NCBI GenBank assembly: GCA_001566295.1
Contig: KQ964248.1
Location: 310,001 to 374,000, forward strand
Source of the DNA: Microdochium bolleyi
Lineage: Eukaryota > Ascomycota > Sordariomycetes > Xylariales > Microdochiaceae
Direction: 5' to 3'
Length of the DNA stretch: 64,000 nt
Shown piece by piece: positions 11,024-21,647 of the stretch. The notes below the pieces were generated by a model. The model saw only the letters and a list, made by a program, of their open reading frames with translations, was not told the origin of the DNA and did no database searches. Numbering within the stretch: the first letter of the stretch is position 1; every line of letters begins with the position of its first letter. Made by a program: the position numbers and the translations under genes.

Positions 11024-11839
11024 ATGGGCCCGTCAAAGAACAGCAACAAGAAGAGCAAGGGGAAAGAAAAACAAACGACAAAGAAAGCAGAGAAGCCAGA
11101 GGATACAGCACGAGCACCAACAGAGACACAGACGAGAGCTGGGCCGTCTACTGGGTCTACATCTGCTAATCTACAGATGGCCCAGGTGGGAGAGAAGGCG
11201 GTTGTACAGCCCTCGAAGCCAGTCTATGGACCCCTCAATGCCCATCAGACAGCGAACTTCGTAAAGGCGGTGGCAGTCGCCCAGGTCGACATCGGTCCCG
11301 TCACTGGTTTCTCAGATGAAGCAGAGAGGAAGAGGAAGCAGGAAGACAGGGACCAGCTCATCAGATACATCGAGTACATGTTCGGCTACATCCCAAACTA
11401 CCTGGACCATGACGACGACGCGTCGCTCAGGCGCGCGGCAGATATGATCCGCGAGGTTTATGCCCAGCGAGACATTACAGCGTCCATGGACAGGGGCTCC
11501 GAGCTGCTGGCAGACATCTTTTTCGGAGGCTTGAGGCAACCCAACGACACTACTGAGACCGCCCCCGAGACTGTGCCGGCAGCTAGTGGTACTACCGGCC
11601 AAGCCACTGCCGGCAGGCGCGCCAGGACGATTCGGGTGAGGGGCGGATCGATTGTCAGGCTGAATCACAGGAACGAGCCCCTCTATGGCTCACAGCTGAT
11701 GATTGAGGGCAGGGCGCTGGCGCAGGGGAGGGTGAGCCCCCAGAGGGACGAGCTGATGGCGTACGTGGTGGAGCAGTTCGAGAGTGTGTGGAAGTCGGGC
11801 ATCCTTGATGAGATGCAGGATATGCCCGTACTCGAGTAA
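11024..11839 (+). CDS. Hypothetical protein with basic N-terminus
   Basis: Single open exon of 271 aa that I do not recognise. The first ~45 residues are Lys/Ser/Thr-rich and disordered (MGPSKNSNKKSKGKEK) and could act as a nuclear or nucleolar signal. Residues ~105-170 look helical and charged (ERKRKQEDRDQLIRYIEYMF, then SLRRAADMIREVY). A short basic patch RRARTIRVRGG follows near residue 205, and the C-terminus is acidic (FESVWKSGILDEMQ). No signal peptide or transmembrane segment. The ATG is the first in the frame with in-frame stops upstream. It starts the block of unassigned genes that runs to 19.5 kb. The continuous reading frame and composition support coding; function unknown. Confidence 0.65.
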   Translation: MGPSKNSNKKSKGKEKQTTKKAEKPEDTARAPTETQTRAGPSTGSTSANLQMAQVGEKAVVQPSKPVYGPLNAHQTANFVKAVAVAQVDIGPVTGFSDEAERKRKQEDRDQLIRYIEYMFGYIPNYLDHDDDASLRRAADMIREVYAQRDITASMDRGSELLADIFFGGLRQPNDTTETAPETVPAASGTTGQATAGRRARTIRVRGGSIVRLNHRNEPLYGSQLMIEGRALAQGRVSPQRDELMAYVVEQFESVWKSGILDEMQDMPVLE

Positions 11840-13137
11840 TTGGGTACGCTATCTTCCTTCTTTTCCCCGATGATGCCATGGGATATCTGCTTGTATGGAG
11901 CAATACTTCCCTATCTTTATATTTCCTTTGTTGTTGCTTTTTTTCCTTTTCCCTTCACGGAGTTCGGTTTCAAATCGTGATAGCAGGCTATTTCATAGAA
12001 TCCAGTTAGAAGCGAATATGTGTCGTCGCTTTCCTGTCGAGTTTCCGCAAATGGTTCTCAGGAAAGCAGGCGCTGATCGTCCAAGTACCAGTGCGGACGC
12101 TAGGTGATGCGACTAATGTTGCAGATATCCACTGCCTGAGAATCGTTGCATTCAAGTTCATGCCTAACCTTCTTGGCACCGAGGAACGACTCAAGATCGT
12201 TGAAGCCATCGTCGAAACTCCCTCGAGAACCTCGACACCCTGAATCTTGCTGGTAGACTTATGGTCACAAATATGTTCGATGCCATGGTTGCCGAGCTTG
12301 ATGATCATGTCCTGTCGACTACGAGGCTGAAAATGCACGTTATCTGGAGGACTGACCTTCAGCGTGATGGAGTCTGGGATTCTCGATGAAATGACGTCCT
12401 TCACCATCTCACACACTCCTGAGAGCCTGTCACCTCGTTCCTCCATGAGCGGCAACTTTTTTGAAGCGGCAATACAACTAATATATCCGAAATAGTCTGT
12501 TTTCTGTCTCTGACGCGGATTGGTCCTTTGTTCTCTAGCCCTGAGTTTTCGTTGTTGTTGATAGTGATTGCGTCTTCACTGTAGTGTGACCAGGTCGCAA
12601 TCATTATGCAGACTTGAATGTAATTGATTGCTGCCTTGCTGATGAGATCCCACGAGCCGGGAGTGGCTTCTGTGACTCTCAGGAAGGACAAACAAACTTT
12701 CAATGCTAAGGAAGACGATGCCGCTGTCCTCTTTTACCAATTTTCGTTCATCCGCTCACGATAAGGGTGCCTCGGTGAGTGCTTTCCAGGCAAAATTGAG
12801 CTTCCGTCTCGCAGTGACAAAGCGGACTCGCTACATACGCAAGAGCTTCTGCCATATGGATGCCATACTATGAGTGTATGCCGAGGATTGAACGATGCAG
12901 GCCTCCCTCTGGCGCAAGTTATTCTTTGTAGGCACATCTCAGAAGGCACAACATCCACGATCCGAGTCAGAGTGACTGAGGAATCTGTTCTTGTTCAGCA
13001 CGTGTGTATGCTCCGAACAAGAGTATATAAATCACCTGTTCCTGCCATTTGGGAAATTGAAAGTTTGTGTATGATTACCGATCACATCCCCTTCGACACA
13101 TCTCCTTCGACACAACAACTATCGCCAACCACCAACC
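11840..13137. other. Intergenic, 1.3 kb
   Basis: Pyrimidine-rich, lower-GC DNA between two unassigned plus-strand genes. Only the TATA element at 13024-13030 stands out. The short minus-strand open frames have no coding character. Confidence 0.4.
13024..13030 (+). promoter_or_regulatory. TATA box of the 202-aa orphan gene
   Basis: TATATAA in the context GAGTATATAAATC, 108 bp before the ATG at 13138. A near-identical core promoter sequence is found upstream of the minus-strand coiled-coil gene at 16847-16853. Confidence 0.5.
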
Positions 13138-13746
13138 ATGCCCTCCAAGAAAGTCCGCAACAAGCTGAAGAAGGCTGCAGAGCGCCAAAGAGCTCTCGAC
13201 AATGACCGGCAGCAGCAGGCTTCCACCTCGGCCGACCCCAACCGCAGCGCAGCTGCCCCTTACAGTGCCGATCAGATCGGGGATCTGGTCGCGGCAGCAC
13301 GAATTTCTCAGATGATCAGACATGCGGCGGAAGAGGCAGCGGCCGCCGGTACAAACGCGGAGACCGCAGCTCGCATGCCGCCTTCGAGCCAGATATCTGC
13401 AGAGACGGACCGAGAGATGATTGATATGGTTCTGCGCACTGCGGATGCTGCAGGTGTGCAGCTCGATCACGACGACGTTGACATGTCCACCGTCTTGCAG
13501 AATCGCCCCGGTCAGCCTGAGCCTACCGGGGCGAGCAACACGGATGACGCCAACAACTCTCGTGCCGAGCTTCGTCAGGCGCCGGAGCTGGACGCCAGCC
13601 CTCAATCCCCGGAGGACACGGGATCTGGGAGCCAGGCAGCTTGCCGTAACACTTTCGAGTCCAGCAGGGTGCTCAGCGCACTTGCTGTCAGCCTGGGAGT
13701 GGACGTCAGCGAGATGGACCTAGTCTTGCGCCAGATGATGCAATAG
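13138..13746 (+). CDS. Hypothetical small protein with basic N-terminus
   Basis: Single exon, 202 aa, not recognised. Begins with a Lys/Arg-rich helix (MPSKKVRNKLKKAAERQRAL), then an Ala/Ser/Gln-rich middle and a C-terminal amphipathic helix (residues ~178-202, SRVLSALAVSLGVDVSEMDL). No signal peptide, no transmembrane segment, no cysteine motif. The start is preceded by the context ACCAACC and a TATA box. The N-terminus resembles in composition that of the orphan protein at 11024, but I see no alignable similarity beyond this, so common origin is only a possibility. Function unknown. Confidence 0.6.
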   Translation: MPSKKVRNKLKKAAERQRALDNDRQQQASTSADPNRSAAAPYSADQIGDLVAAARISQMIRHAAEEAAAAGTNAETAARMPPSSQISAETDREMIDMVLRTADAAGVQLDHDDVDMSTVLQNRPGQPEPTGASNTDDANNSRAELRQAPELDASPQSPEDTGSGSQAACRNTFESSRVLSALAVSLGVDVSEMDLVLRQMMQ

Positions 13747-14385
13747 TACGATGAGAGCGTACACTCATCGTCCAGAGCACCTAACGAGACTTCGACACGG
13801 GGACCCCTCCTCACGGAGATTATTGCGCCAGGTCATCGGCCGATATGGACTCTTCTGTCACGACTATTTGCGAAGCCGAGAAGCCCATACTGAGATATGT
13901 GTCAGTGCTACCTGCAGATCAAGACATCATCTTGAAAACGAGGAATCAGCGCAAAACAATTTCCCCTCAATGCTGAAAGATTTGGGGTTTTTGCTCCGCA
14001 CACAGGAACTCCAGCAAGAGGTTCACATGGGAAGCAGCGGGAGAGTCACGGCCCCAAGAGCGGCTGTGCAGCAGAAATGTACTCGATAGCGCAATGTCTA
14101 TGTCTTTATAGGCTGAACGGCAAATAGCAAGAGCAGAACCAGTAATTTGCAAGTACATGTGGCACAGGACAATACATGTGATTACTCCCAAAGCCTATTG
14201 TGTAATGTTGTAAAAACAGAGACTCACGGACAGTATGTGAGCGGGGATAAATCAATACAGAAGGCAAAGTCTTGGTCAACAGCTACCAGTATTATAGACA
14301 AACAAGTGTTGTCACTATATCCATCATCAAAGCAAATCTCCCTCCTCCTCAAATGCTTTCATCAAAACCAATGGCCCCCGAGATA
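13747..14385. other. Convergent 3' flanks, 0.64 kb
   Basis: Between the end of the 202-aa gene (+) and the end of the coiled-coil gene (-). A-rich toward the right. Nothing else is supported. Confidence 0.4.
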
Positions 14386-16818
14386 CTATAGCGCATAGCG
14401 TCCCCATGCTCGACGAGGAGTTCCCGCCTTATGTACGGACTTCTTACCCTCTTTCACTTTTTCTCGCTTCTTTTTCTGTTCATTTGATGCCTTCGCCGCT
14501 TTCCCCAATGGCTCCGCAGGGACAGCCTTGGCCTTCCTGTTTGCCGCCACGATCTTCGCCTTCTCCAGTGCCGTTGGCTTCGCCGCTTTTGCACTCTTCG
14601 CTAGAATTTCCATCCTGTCCTTGGCGAGCGAGTCTGGCTGTAATCCGGCCCCCAGTCTGTCTGGCGCCTTCTCCGCTTTTGGTTTGGGAGCTCGGATCGA
14701 GAAGAGCCCAGTCTTCTTTTCCACTTTCAGACTCTTTGTCACCATTTTCTTGTGACCCTTGGCTGGCATGTTGATAGTTGTAGAAGCTGTGGAGAACCCG
14801 GTCCCGGTCTTGTTGGTGAAGCCTGCGAACATATCTGCACTGCCAGCGATGCTGCTGTTGCCCGCCAGCATACCCGCACCTGCGGATGCCACAGTAGTCT
14901 TAGACCCCGGTGTGTGTTTCGAGAGTGTGTCCGCCTGTCCAGGCCTCTTCTCCTCATTGGGATTATTGGTTGCGTTGTTCTTGTCTTCGTGGGCCAATGC
15001 ACCCACTGGTGTTGGAGCTGTTGATGTCCGGGACACGTTCCTGCTGCCGGAACCTTGGAACATAGGCCTGCTGTTATCCAGTGTGCTTGCGCGAGCTGGC
15101 TGTTGGGGAGCCGCGCGGCTCGACATTGAATTCGAAGGCTGACTGTTAGAAGGTCCCGAGCTCAAGGACCTAGAGGTGCCAGGTACGAAACTGGCAGCCT
15201 TGCCCGAGCCTGTGAGCGGCCCAGAAGTCTGGACATGTTTAGATAGCGGGACGTGAGCTGTCTTGCTTGATGTCGCGGTCGAGCCCGGCATCGGTTTCTG
15301 CCTGGCAGCATTTGTTGTCAAAGGGACTTCGTTCTCACTTGGCGTACTTGTACTCGAGACAGAGTTTGTCCGCGGCCATATTCTCCAAGAGGATGTTCTC
15401 GGCTTGAGAAGTTTGGGAGCAGCGATGTGTGTCTTTAGTGGTTCCTGCGCAAGACTTGCATGTGATGGTGTGTCTATGGCAGTCTTCATCATGCCACCCT
15501 CTGCTGCGCCTGAATTGAGTCTGCCTGACAGAGGCACTCTTGTCTCCGCATCAGAGACTGCCACGCCCCGCGAGTGCTCGACCTGCCTCACCCGCACGGG
15601 GATGTTCATCGGAAGCTCATCCTCCGTACCCGCCGGCAGCGGCCGTTGGGGAGGTCTCTCAAGGACCTGCAGCGGCATGGCCTGTCGTGGCTGCGGTTGC
15701 GGCCGGGGCGTCGCCTGGGGAGACAAAGGTCTTGTGCTTGGAACCTGCTGGTGCTGGGAAACTGCCTGCGGCGCGTGACGACGATGACTGGGGTTGTTGT
15801 TGCTGCTGCTGTGCTCCTTCTTGAGGTGGCCGAGCTCCGCCTCGAGCTGCGAGAGTCTCCATTCTGCGTTTGCGCGTGCCTGATCCACGGCTTCGAACTT
15901 CCTCAGGTCCATCTCGCGTCGCTGACAGGCACTCTCGACCTGCGCTTTCCGCACAAGCTCCCGTTGCACCTCCAGTCGTGTCTTGTCGAGCTGGATATTG
16001 GCCCCTTCGAGCTCCAGGCCCATGTTGTCCAGCTGCTCTTGTCTCTGCTCGGTCTGCTCGCGTAGCTCGAGCAGCCGATTCTCCTCCGCGATGGAATGCT
16101 CAATGGCATTGTGCTGCTCCCGCTTGGTCTCCTTCAGCAGCTTGGCGTTGGTAGCCACGCTTGCCTTCAGCCGCGCCAGCTCCCCCTTGCGCAGTTTCTT
16201 TTTGGCTTCCAGCGCCTGCTTCTTCTTCTCACGCCGGAACTCCTTCTGTTCCAGGCTGTCCAGCATCTCCTCGATCCTCGCCTCGTCCTCGGCCATCTGG
16301 TTGATCTTCTTCTGCGTCGAGTGGTTGATAGACCAGGTCTGTTCCTTCACCTTCTCCGCCCTCGCCAAGAGCTTCCTCGCCTCCCGCGCGTGTGTCGCGA
16401 TCTCATGGACCTTGCGGGCTAGGGACTTCTTGAGATCCATCAGATCCTTCTCGTCTCCAAAGTCGCGGCTAGAGTCCGGATTCAGGAACCCCAATATCTC
16501 CTGCACGCTGTCCTCGATCTTGCCCGCCTGGGCCCAAAATGCGTCCGCCCTTTGCTTGTATTCCGCTCGCGGGTCGGGTTCGATGCCGGGCTGCTGCATG
16601 TCGTCCGCGATTTGATGCATCTCGTGCTCGTGGGGAACACCTCCACCGAGGTCCGCGTCGTCTTGGTGACAATCGCCATATTCTTCTTCGGAGCCGTCGT
16701 CCACGGGTCCCGCGGCAGTCCATTTTGTTGGATCAGCATCGTCCATATCGATCTTGCAGCGGTGGGACATATGTTTTCGTGTTGCATACAGAGTGAAGAA
16801 GCATAGATCCCAATACAT
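14386..16818 (-). CDS. Long coiled-coil protein of unknown function
   Basis: Single exon, up to 810 aa. I do not recognise a named family. After an acidic N-terminus, residues ~90-340 are strongly heptad-like and rich in Glu, Lys, Arg and Gln (for example KKQALEAKKKLRKGEL and REQTEQRQEQLDNMGLELEG), predicting a long dimeric coiled coil. Residues ~340-700 are Pro/Ser/Thr-rich and disordered. The C-terminus is Lys/Ala-rich (EKAKIVAANRKAKAVPAEPL, then EQKKKREKVKEGKKSVH) and could bind nucleic acid, microtubules or acidic membranes. Two starts are possible: 16818 (longest) or the Met at 16770. A TATATAA at 16847-16853 lies only ~28 bp before the longer start, which favours 16770 (794 aa). A structural or scaffold role is inference only. 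Confidence 0.75.
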   Translation of the reverse strand: MYWDLCFFTLYATRKHMSHRCKIDMDDADPTKWTAAGPVDDGSEEEYGDCHQDDADLGGGVPHEHEMHQIADDMQQPGIEPDPRAEYKQRADAFWAQAGKIEDSVQEILGFLNPDSSRDFGDEKDLMDLKKSLARKVHEIATHAREARKLLARAEKVKEQTWSINHSTQKKINQMAEDEARIEEMLDSLEQKEFRREKKKQALEAKKKLRKGELARLKASVATNAKLLKETKREQHNAIEHSIAEENRLLELREQTEQRQEQLDNMGLELEGANIQLDKTRLEVQRELVRKAQVESACQRREMDLRKFEAVDQARANAEWRLSQLEAELGHLKKEHSSSNNNPSHRRHAPQAVSQHQQVPSTRPLSPQATPRPQPQPRQAMPLQVLERPPQRPLPAGTEDELPMNIPVRVRQVEHSRGVAVSDAETRVPLSGRLNSGAAEGGMMKTAIDTPSHASLAQEPLKTHIAAPKLLKPRTSSWRIWPRTNSVSSTSTPSENEVPLTTNAARQKPMPGSTATSSKTAHVPLSKHVQTSGPLTGSGKAASFVPGTSRSLSSGPSNSQPSNSMSSRAAPQQPARASTLDNSRPMFQGSGSRNVSRTSTAPTPVGALAHEDKNNATNNPNEEKRPGQADTLSKHTPGSKTTVASAGAGMLAGNSSIAGSADMFAGFTNKTGTGFSTASTTINMPAKGHKKMVTKSLKVEKKTGLFSIRAPKPKAEKAPDRLGAGLQPDSLAKDRMEILAKSAKAAKPTALEKAKIVAANRKAKAVPAEPLGKAAKASNEQKKKREKVKEGKKSVHKAGTPRRAWGRYAL

Positions 16819-16846
16819 TGGCTAGTCTCGATCGCCCTCAGACGAC

Positions 16847-16853
16847 TTATATA
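16847..16853 (-). promoter_or_regulatory. TATA box of the coiled-coil gene
   Basis: TATATAA on the minus strand in the context GAGTATATAAGTC, which matches the core promoter of the 202-aa orphan gene (GAGTATATAAATC) at all but one base. Confidence 0.45.
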
Positions 16854-17800
16854 CTCCGCTTGCTCTTTCCGAATTAATCCCACTAATGAGCTGTATCTCA
16901 GTTTGTTGTTTCCTGGTCTGTCTGTTTGAAGGCTCTTTGTCCCATGGACGATTCATCGCAAGCTTGCACCGCTATCAAAGAGGAACCTGTGCCACCAACA
17001 CCACCAGCCATTCTCGCCCGTAGGGAGACCAACATACATGCTCGCAGTCATGACCATCGACGTCCGCCAGCTTGCAACCTCGGACACATTACACCTCTTT
17101 CCAGAAGACCTAGGGGACATGCTCCCTTCCAATCCCATCGAGAGCTTGCACATGAGTGTCCGCCAGCTATCCTCGCTCTCATCTCTTCACGGTAGTGAGG
17201 CCTTGGCAGCGACCACATGGCGCATCTCCAGAAGAGTCAAGCAGACCCCTGCGCTTAACCAAACACGCGCGCGCTCACACACACGCCGAATCTGTGACTT
17301 ATTCGAGCCCTCAATAGTCCCAAGTTCCGACAGGATACAAAGACATTGACAGCCCATCCCGGACAGCCAGGGGGTTCACATCGAAGGGGACACGAAAAGT
17401 AGGGAAAAAAGCAGGCATCCAAGTATCCAATGCTGATTGCAATAAGCAACCCCGCCGGCGGTGAGGCGACCAGTAGTCGTGCTACTTGTTCTACGCAGCT
17501 TGACCTGCAGAGGCCCACAGACCAAATCGCGATTGTCGACAAAGAAGATCTTGAGACGCGCACAAGTGAGATCTGCTTACGCCTCTTGGGCGCGGCACTG
17601 CCTGAGCTCGTGACGCAGTCCGGGTTGTTTATGGGGATCTTGTATGTTGTATGACAGAATCTTGAACTGTGATGCACAGTCTCATATTGTGCGTTGACTA
17701 CTCCTAGCACAAGCGGATATCTCAGCTTCACCCCACGCTTAAAATTGCATGCTTCTACTTGACACGAAGAGGTGTGTGTACACGAAGTCGCTTTATATCC
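16854..17800. other. Intergenic, 0.95 kb
   Basis: Upstream flank of the coiled-coil gene and 3' flank of the next minus-strand gene. A short GCGCGCGCTCACACACACG stretch near 17268 is low complexity. No coding signal. Confidence 0.4.
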
Positions 17801-19516
17801 TTAAAGGGCATGCTCAACACCTTTTCCCTTGTGATCGGATGAGGCTCCCGCTACATCCACTGTCGGCTCCACCGTCTTCAGAAGCTCTCGCAGCGTTCCT
17901 TCCGCGTAGCTCTTCGACCTGGCGGCGTGGCCACTGGCTCGTTTGCGATCAGAGGTCGCAACTTCGGTGACTGGCATCCCTCCGCTTGTGCCGCCTGCCG
18001 CATTGGCCCTCCAAGGAATCCATGAGCTCAGACCAGAGAACAGGCCGGACCGACCACTCAGCTCCCCGGGCCCTTCCGGACTCGTGATTGCTGCGGACGC
18101 CATCGAGGCCGACACAACCGCGCGTGAAGGCTGCGCTGGCTTGCTATCGTGGGTGCCGCGTTGTTGTGGTGTCTCCTGTTGGGCTATTGGGGTTGTGCTG
18201 CCTCCGGCCTTGTGATCTTCCGGCGTTGTCCTGATCTCCAAGTGATTCCGTGAGGTCTCTGGTTTCGCGGGCTCGCTGACTAGAGCGGTCCCTGACGACC
18301 GGGGTGAAGCAACATCGCCGTGCCCTTGACTCTGTTTGGTGTTGTCCATGACAGCAACCATAAAAGACGACGACTTGCGCCGCATTGCCCTCCTCTGCTC
18401 TTCCCTTTGCTCCTCACTTGAAGGGCCTGTGGCATTGCTGCTAATTGCAGCGTCACCACTGCTGCTGGAGCCTTGTGTTCCAGCACGGCCGCGGACGCCT
18501 TCCGTGAGCTCTGCAGCCGACTTCTTCTTGCCTTTGTCTTCATCTGAGGATCGGCTCGAGCTCATGATTGTCTCGAGAGTGCCATATGCGGCACTTCTTC
18601 GACGCTGGGTACCTCTCCTCCTCCTGTGTCTCGTGCTCGAGCTGTGTTCATCGTCACTGGTAATGGCCTGAAGTGTTGGCCCAGCGTTGGCTTGCTGCTT
18701 CGACGACTTTGGGGGCGACGTCGTGAAGCTGGTCCCCGAGCCATGAGGAGCCACGTGAACCTCGTACTGGTTGCTCAGGGAATATCTAGAGCGTGCACAG
18801 ATCTCTGCTATCCTGTCTAGATCAGCACCAATGTCTTGTTGCATCTCATTCATGATGCTCTTGAAAGTAAACGCCTCGAGAGGCGGGAGCTTGGCATCAT
18901 CGAGACTATGTTTGGACCGCTTCTGTGGCTTGCTCGTTCCCCTGATGGAGCCCGCCATGTTGACAACCGCTGCTCCGGTCCTCCCAGGCCGCCAATTGGT
19001 CACACTTGAAGTGATGGAAATGCTGGACAACGGCGCCCGACGACTAGCCGGTCGCGAGGACGATGATGATGGAGGCGGGCCTGAATATGTGCGGACAAGG
19101 ACTGGCTGGGAGTATGTCCCAGTCGTCGTGCTGTTGAGACTCGGCGGAGCACCAGTGCTCCTTGTATATCGATGCCTTGACGACGGCTGTGTCCGGTTGA
19201 GTTCCCGCAGCGCGCTTGTTCGATGAGCAGCGGTGGAATTGTCGAGAGGGATTGGCCGGCCTTCAGCTGTACTTGGCACAAGAGAGGCCGAAGACGACGT
19301 GTTCATATGGTACGGAGGTCGAAACACGAATGGCAGGGAGTCTCTGCGAGGCCCGGATGTCCCGCGGGTCTGGGATGTCGTGGCAGCCGCGGTCGCCGTG
19401 ACGGTGGAGGGCACGGCCGATGTCGTCGTGGCTCGTGTCCGCAGTGAGGATGGTCTGCCGTTGCTGGCCAGCAGCGAGTCTGGCGGCGCCGGCGCCGATG
19501 GGAGAAGGGTCGACAT
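17801..19516 (-). CDS. Ser/Thr-rich disordered protein with one compact conserved-looking block
   Basis: Single exon, 571 aa, no named family recognised. Most of the chain is low-complexity Ser/Thr/Ala/Pro. The exception is a well-ordered block at residues ~207-256 (DAKLPPLEAFTFKSIMNEMQ, then DIGADLDRIAEICARSRYSL), which looks helical and is the part most likely to be conserved. A basic patch follows (RHRRRRGTQRRRSAAYG), and the C-terminus has a short helix (SYAEGTLRELLKTVEP). No membrane or secretion signal. The start at 19516 gives the longest frame. A Met at residue 188, just before the ordered block, is an alternative start, so the first 187 residues are less secure. Possibly a regulatory or nuclear adaptor protein; function unknown. 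Confidence 0.65.
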   Translation of the reverse strand: MSTLLPSAPAPPDSLLASNGRPSSLRTRATTTSAVPSTVTATAAATTSQTRGTSGPRRDSLPFVFRPPYHMNTSSSASLVPSTAEGRPIPLDNSTAAHRTSALRELNRTQPSSRHRYTRSTGAPPSLNSTTTGTYSQPVLVRTYSGPPPSSSSSRPASRRAPLSSISITSSVTNWRPGRTGAAVVNMAGSIRGTSKPQKRSKHSLDDAKLPPLEAFTFKSIMNEMQQDIGADLDRIAEICARSRYSLSNQYEVHVAPHGSGTSFTTSPPKSSKQQANAGPTLQAITSDDEHSSSTRHRRRRGTQRRRSAAYGTLETIMSSSRSSDEDKGKKKSAAELTEGVRGRAGTQGSSSSGDAAISSNATGPSSEEQREEQRRAMRRKSSSFMVAVMDNTKQSQGHGDVASPRSSGTALVSEPAKPETSRNHLEIRTTPEDHKAGGSTTPIAQQETPQQRGTHDSKPAQPSRAVVSASMASAAITSPEGPGELSGRSGLFSGLSSWIPWRANAAGGTSGGMPVTEVATSDRKRASGHAARSKSYAEGTLRELLKTVEPTVDVAGASSDHKGKGVEHAL

Positions 19517-21647
19517 GGTGCCGAATATACTCGGGCGTGCTCAAAGGTCTGCCGAGAGGGGCTCCGAGAGCTGAGGAGGGAGGACGGAAGGAAGATTCCT
19601 GAGTTGCCGATGTATGCAAGGACAACGCGCGTACCGGGGGGCGTCGGTAGGTGCAGGTAATGTCGCAGGTCGGGGGGCTACGTGTGTCTAAAGCAGACGC
19701 AGTCGACTGATGCAGAGAAGCGCCAGGCCGGGGACGAGGATCGCAGGCCCTGTCAGGGTGTATTGTCGTGTCCCTCTTGGCTTGCCGGAGACGGCGAGGA
19801 GCGGAGATGCAGGACCGGGTCGATCTGGCGCTTGCTAGCTGGGGGGCGTCTTCACGGCGCAGTTGACGTGCAGAGACTCTCGGGGCCAGTCACTGCCAGA
19901 GTGAGCGAGCGATGGAGGGCTGCTGCGAGCAAGATGTGGACGGATGGAGCCGGCGAGAGGTGGGAAGGCGGGAAAAAGCTAGACTACTGCGTAGAATCTG
20001 CGATGCAGAATTGGAATCCACATGGCCATGCCCGGCGAGCCAGCAAGCGGCGATCGGCGGTCGAGAAGATGGGGAAGGAGCGAGCCAGGGCGCTAGCCGG
20101 GGAGGCGGGACGGAAGCTGACAGCTCAAAGCTCCTCTCGTCTAGTCTCCAGTCTGGTCTCAGCGGCCAGGCGGCTCTGAGGCCGACTCCACCAAAAGCAA
20201 CACTCACTCACCATAGCGTCTGAGCACCGCTGGACGCGTCTCATCCGTCTGAGCTGGCAGCTCTTGATTGATCTGCCACTGCGCAGGCATCCGTCCCACT
20301 CCGCACTGCAGACGATTCCATGGAACACTACGGAGGAACCCCATCGCATTTCTGTCGCCGTTGAGACGACAGCTCACCTGCATGGCCGCGGAGTTCAAGG
20401 CAACCTGGTGCTCCTCCTACATCGGCCTCGCGTCTGATGTGACCTGCAAAGAAAGGAAATAGTGAACGCCAATATCGAGCAATCAGACGACGACAAAGGT
20501 CGAACGACTGAGCCGGCTCGCCCCTGACTGGCCAGTCTCGTGCAGAAATTCGAGGCTCCTAGGCCTGTTCCCATTGCCTCTGCTGTTGTGTCGCCGCCGG
20601 ATTGGTCCAAAAATCGGTGAGAGCGGGGGAGAGGAAGGAGGAGCACACAGAAGACCAGAGATGCAGATGCATGCAGAAAAGCGTGCTTGGTTCGAGCTGC
20701 ATGGACAGTGTGTGTCGTGGTTCCTCTCAGCGACCTCCATTTCCCCTCTCTGGATGCACCCAGCGACCAGGGGGTCCTGCAAGTCTAGTGTGTGTCTGTC
20801 CTTCGCCTTTTGGTACGCCCCGAGGCACCGGGACCAATGCACTCTGGTATCCTGCATGGATGCAACACTGCCTCTTGCTGATAGAGTCTCTGCTCGGCAC
20901 ATGCGAGCCGCCAGTGTTCATACAGCTGATTGGAGAAGCAAATCCTGCCGAAGCGTGGTTCGACAAATGGACGCTCCAGGAAGCTTTTCCACGTGGAGCA
21001 GTTCAGCTTCATATGCACTTTTCACGGTCCTGAGCATAAACTAAGTATGGAGCGGAATGCAGATCTGGAAAGACTTCCCAGGGTCCCAACACGGCTGCAC
21101 CGGCCTGTGTGCTCTATCCGCGCCGGTTTCCTTGCGCAAGCGAAGCATAATGAATCCAGGTTTGTTTGAATAAGTAATTCGTTCTCGTCGGCACGATGAA
21201 ACCTTGAACTCATCGTCTTGGTATCAGAATATGTAGTTCTCCGACGATCGGTTGTTCCACTTGCCACAGAACCCTAGTGTAGATATTGATGTCCCGGATT
21301 CAGAGCGGACTCTCGCAGTGGTATTAGCAGGTAGCGAGTCAGTTTGTTCATGACTGGAGCAGTAACTGTACAAAATTGTGTTGACTACTGTCGATACTTG
21401 AGGCATTACTTTGAAAATGTATCAAGTGCACCTCGAGCTGGCATTCTCGCGCAGCAGCTCTTCCCAACCCAGCTCCTCCAAGCTCCTTATTACGTATATT
21501 AGCTGCTCTCCACGTTGCGTGTCGCAAGCCATCAAAGCGTCCGTCCCCCTCATTAACTATCGCAGGTGCAAAAGCACGGACACGGTCCATCATTCCGATT
21601 GGGAAAACTTTCGTGCGCTCAACGGAGTTCCACTACCGCCATTGCAC
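19517..21647. other. Intergenic, 2.1 kb
   Basis: Promoter flank of the Ser/Thr-rich gene (left) and 3' flank of the PMP3-like gene (right). The left 1 kb is purine-rich on the plus strand and keeps several frames open by composition alone. No RNA gene or transposon was seen. Confidence 0.45.

Noticed and set aside
11024..13746. Possibility that the 271-aa and 202-aa orphan proteins are paralogues
   Set aside because: Only the basic N-termini are alike in composition; the remainder cannot be aligned by eye.
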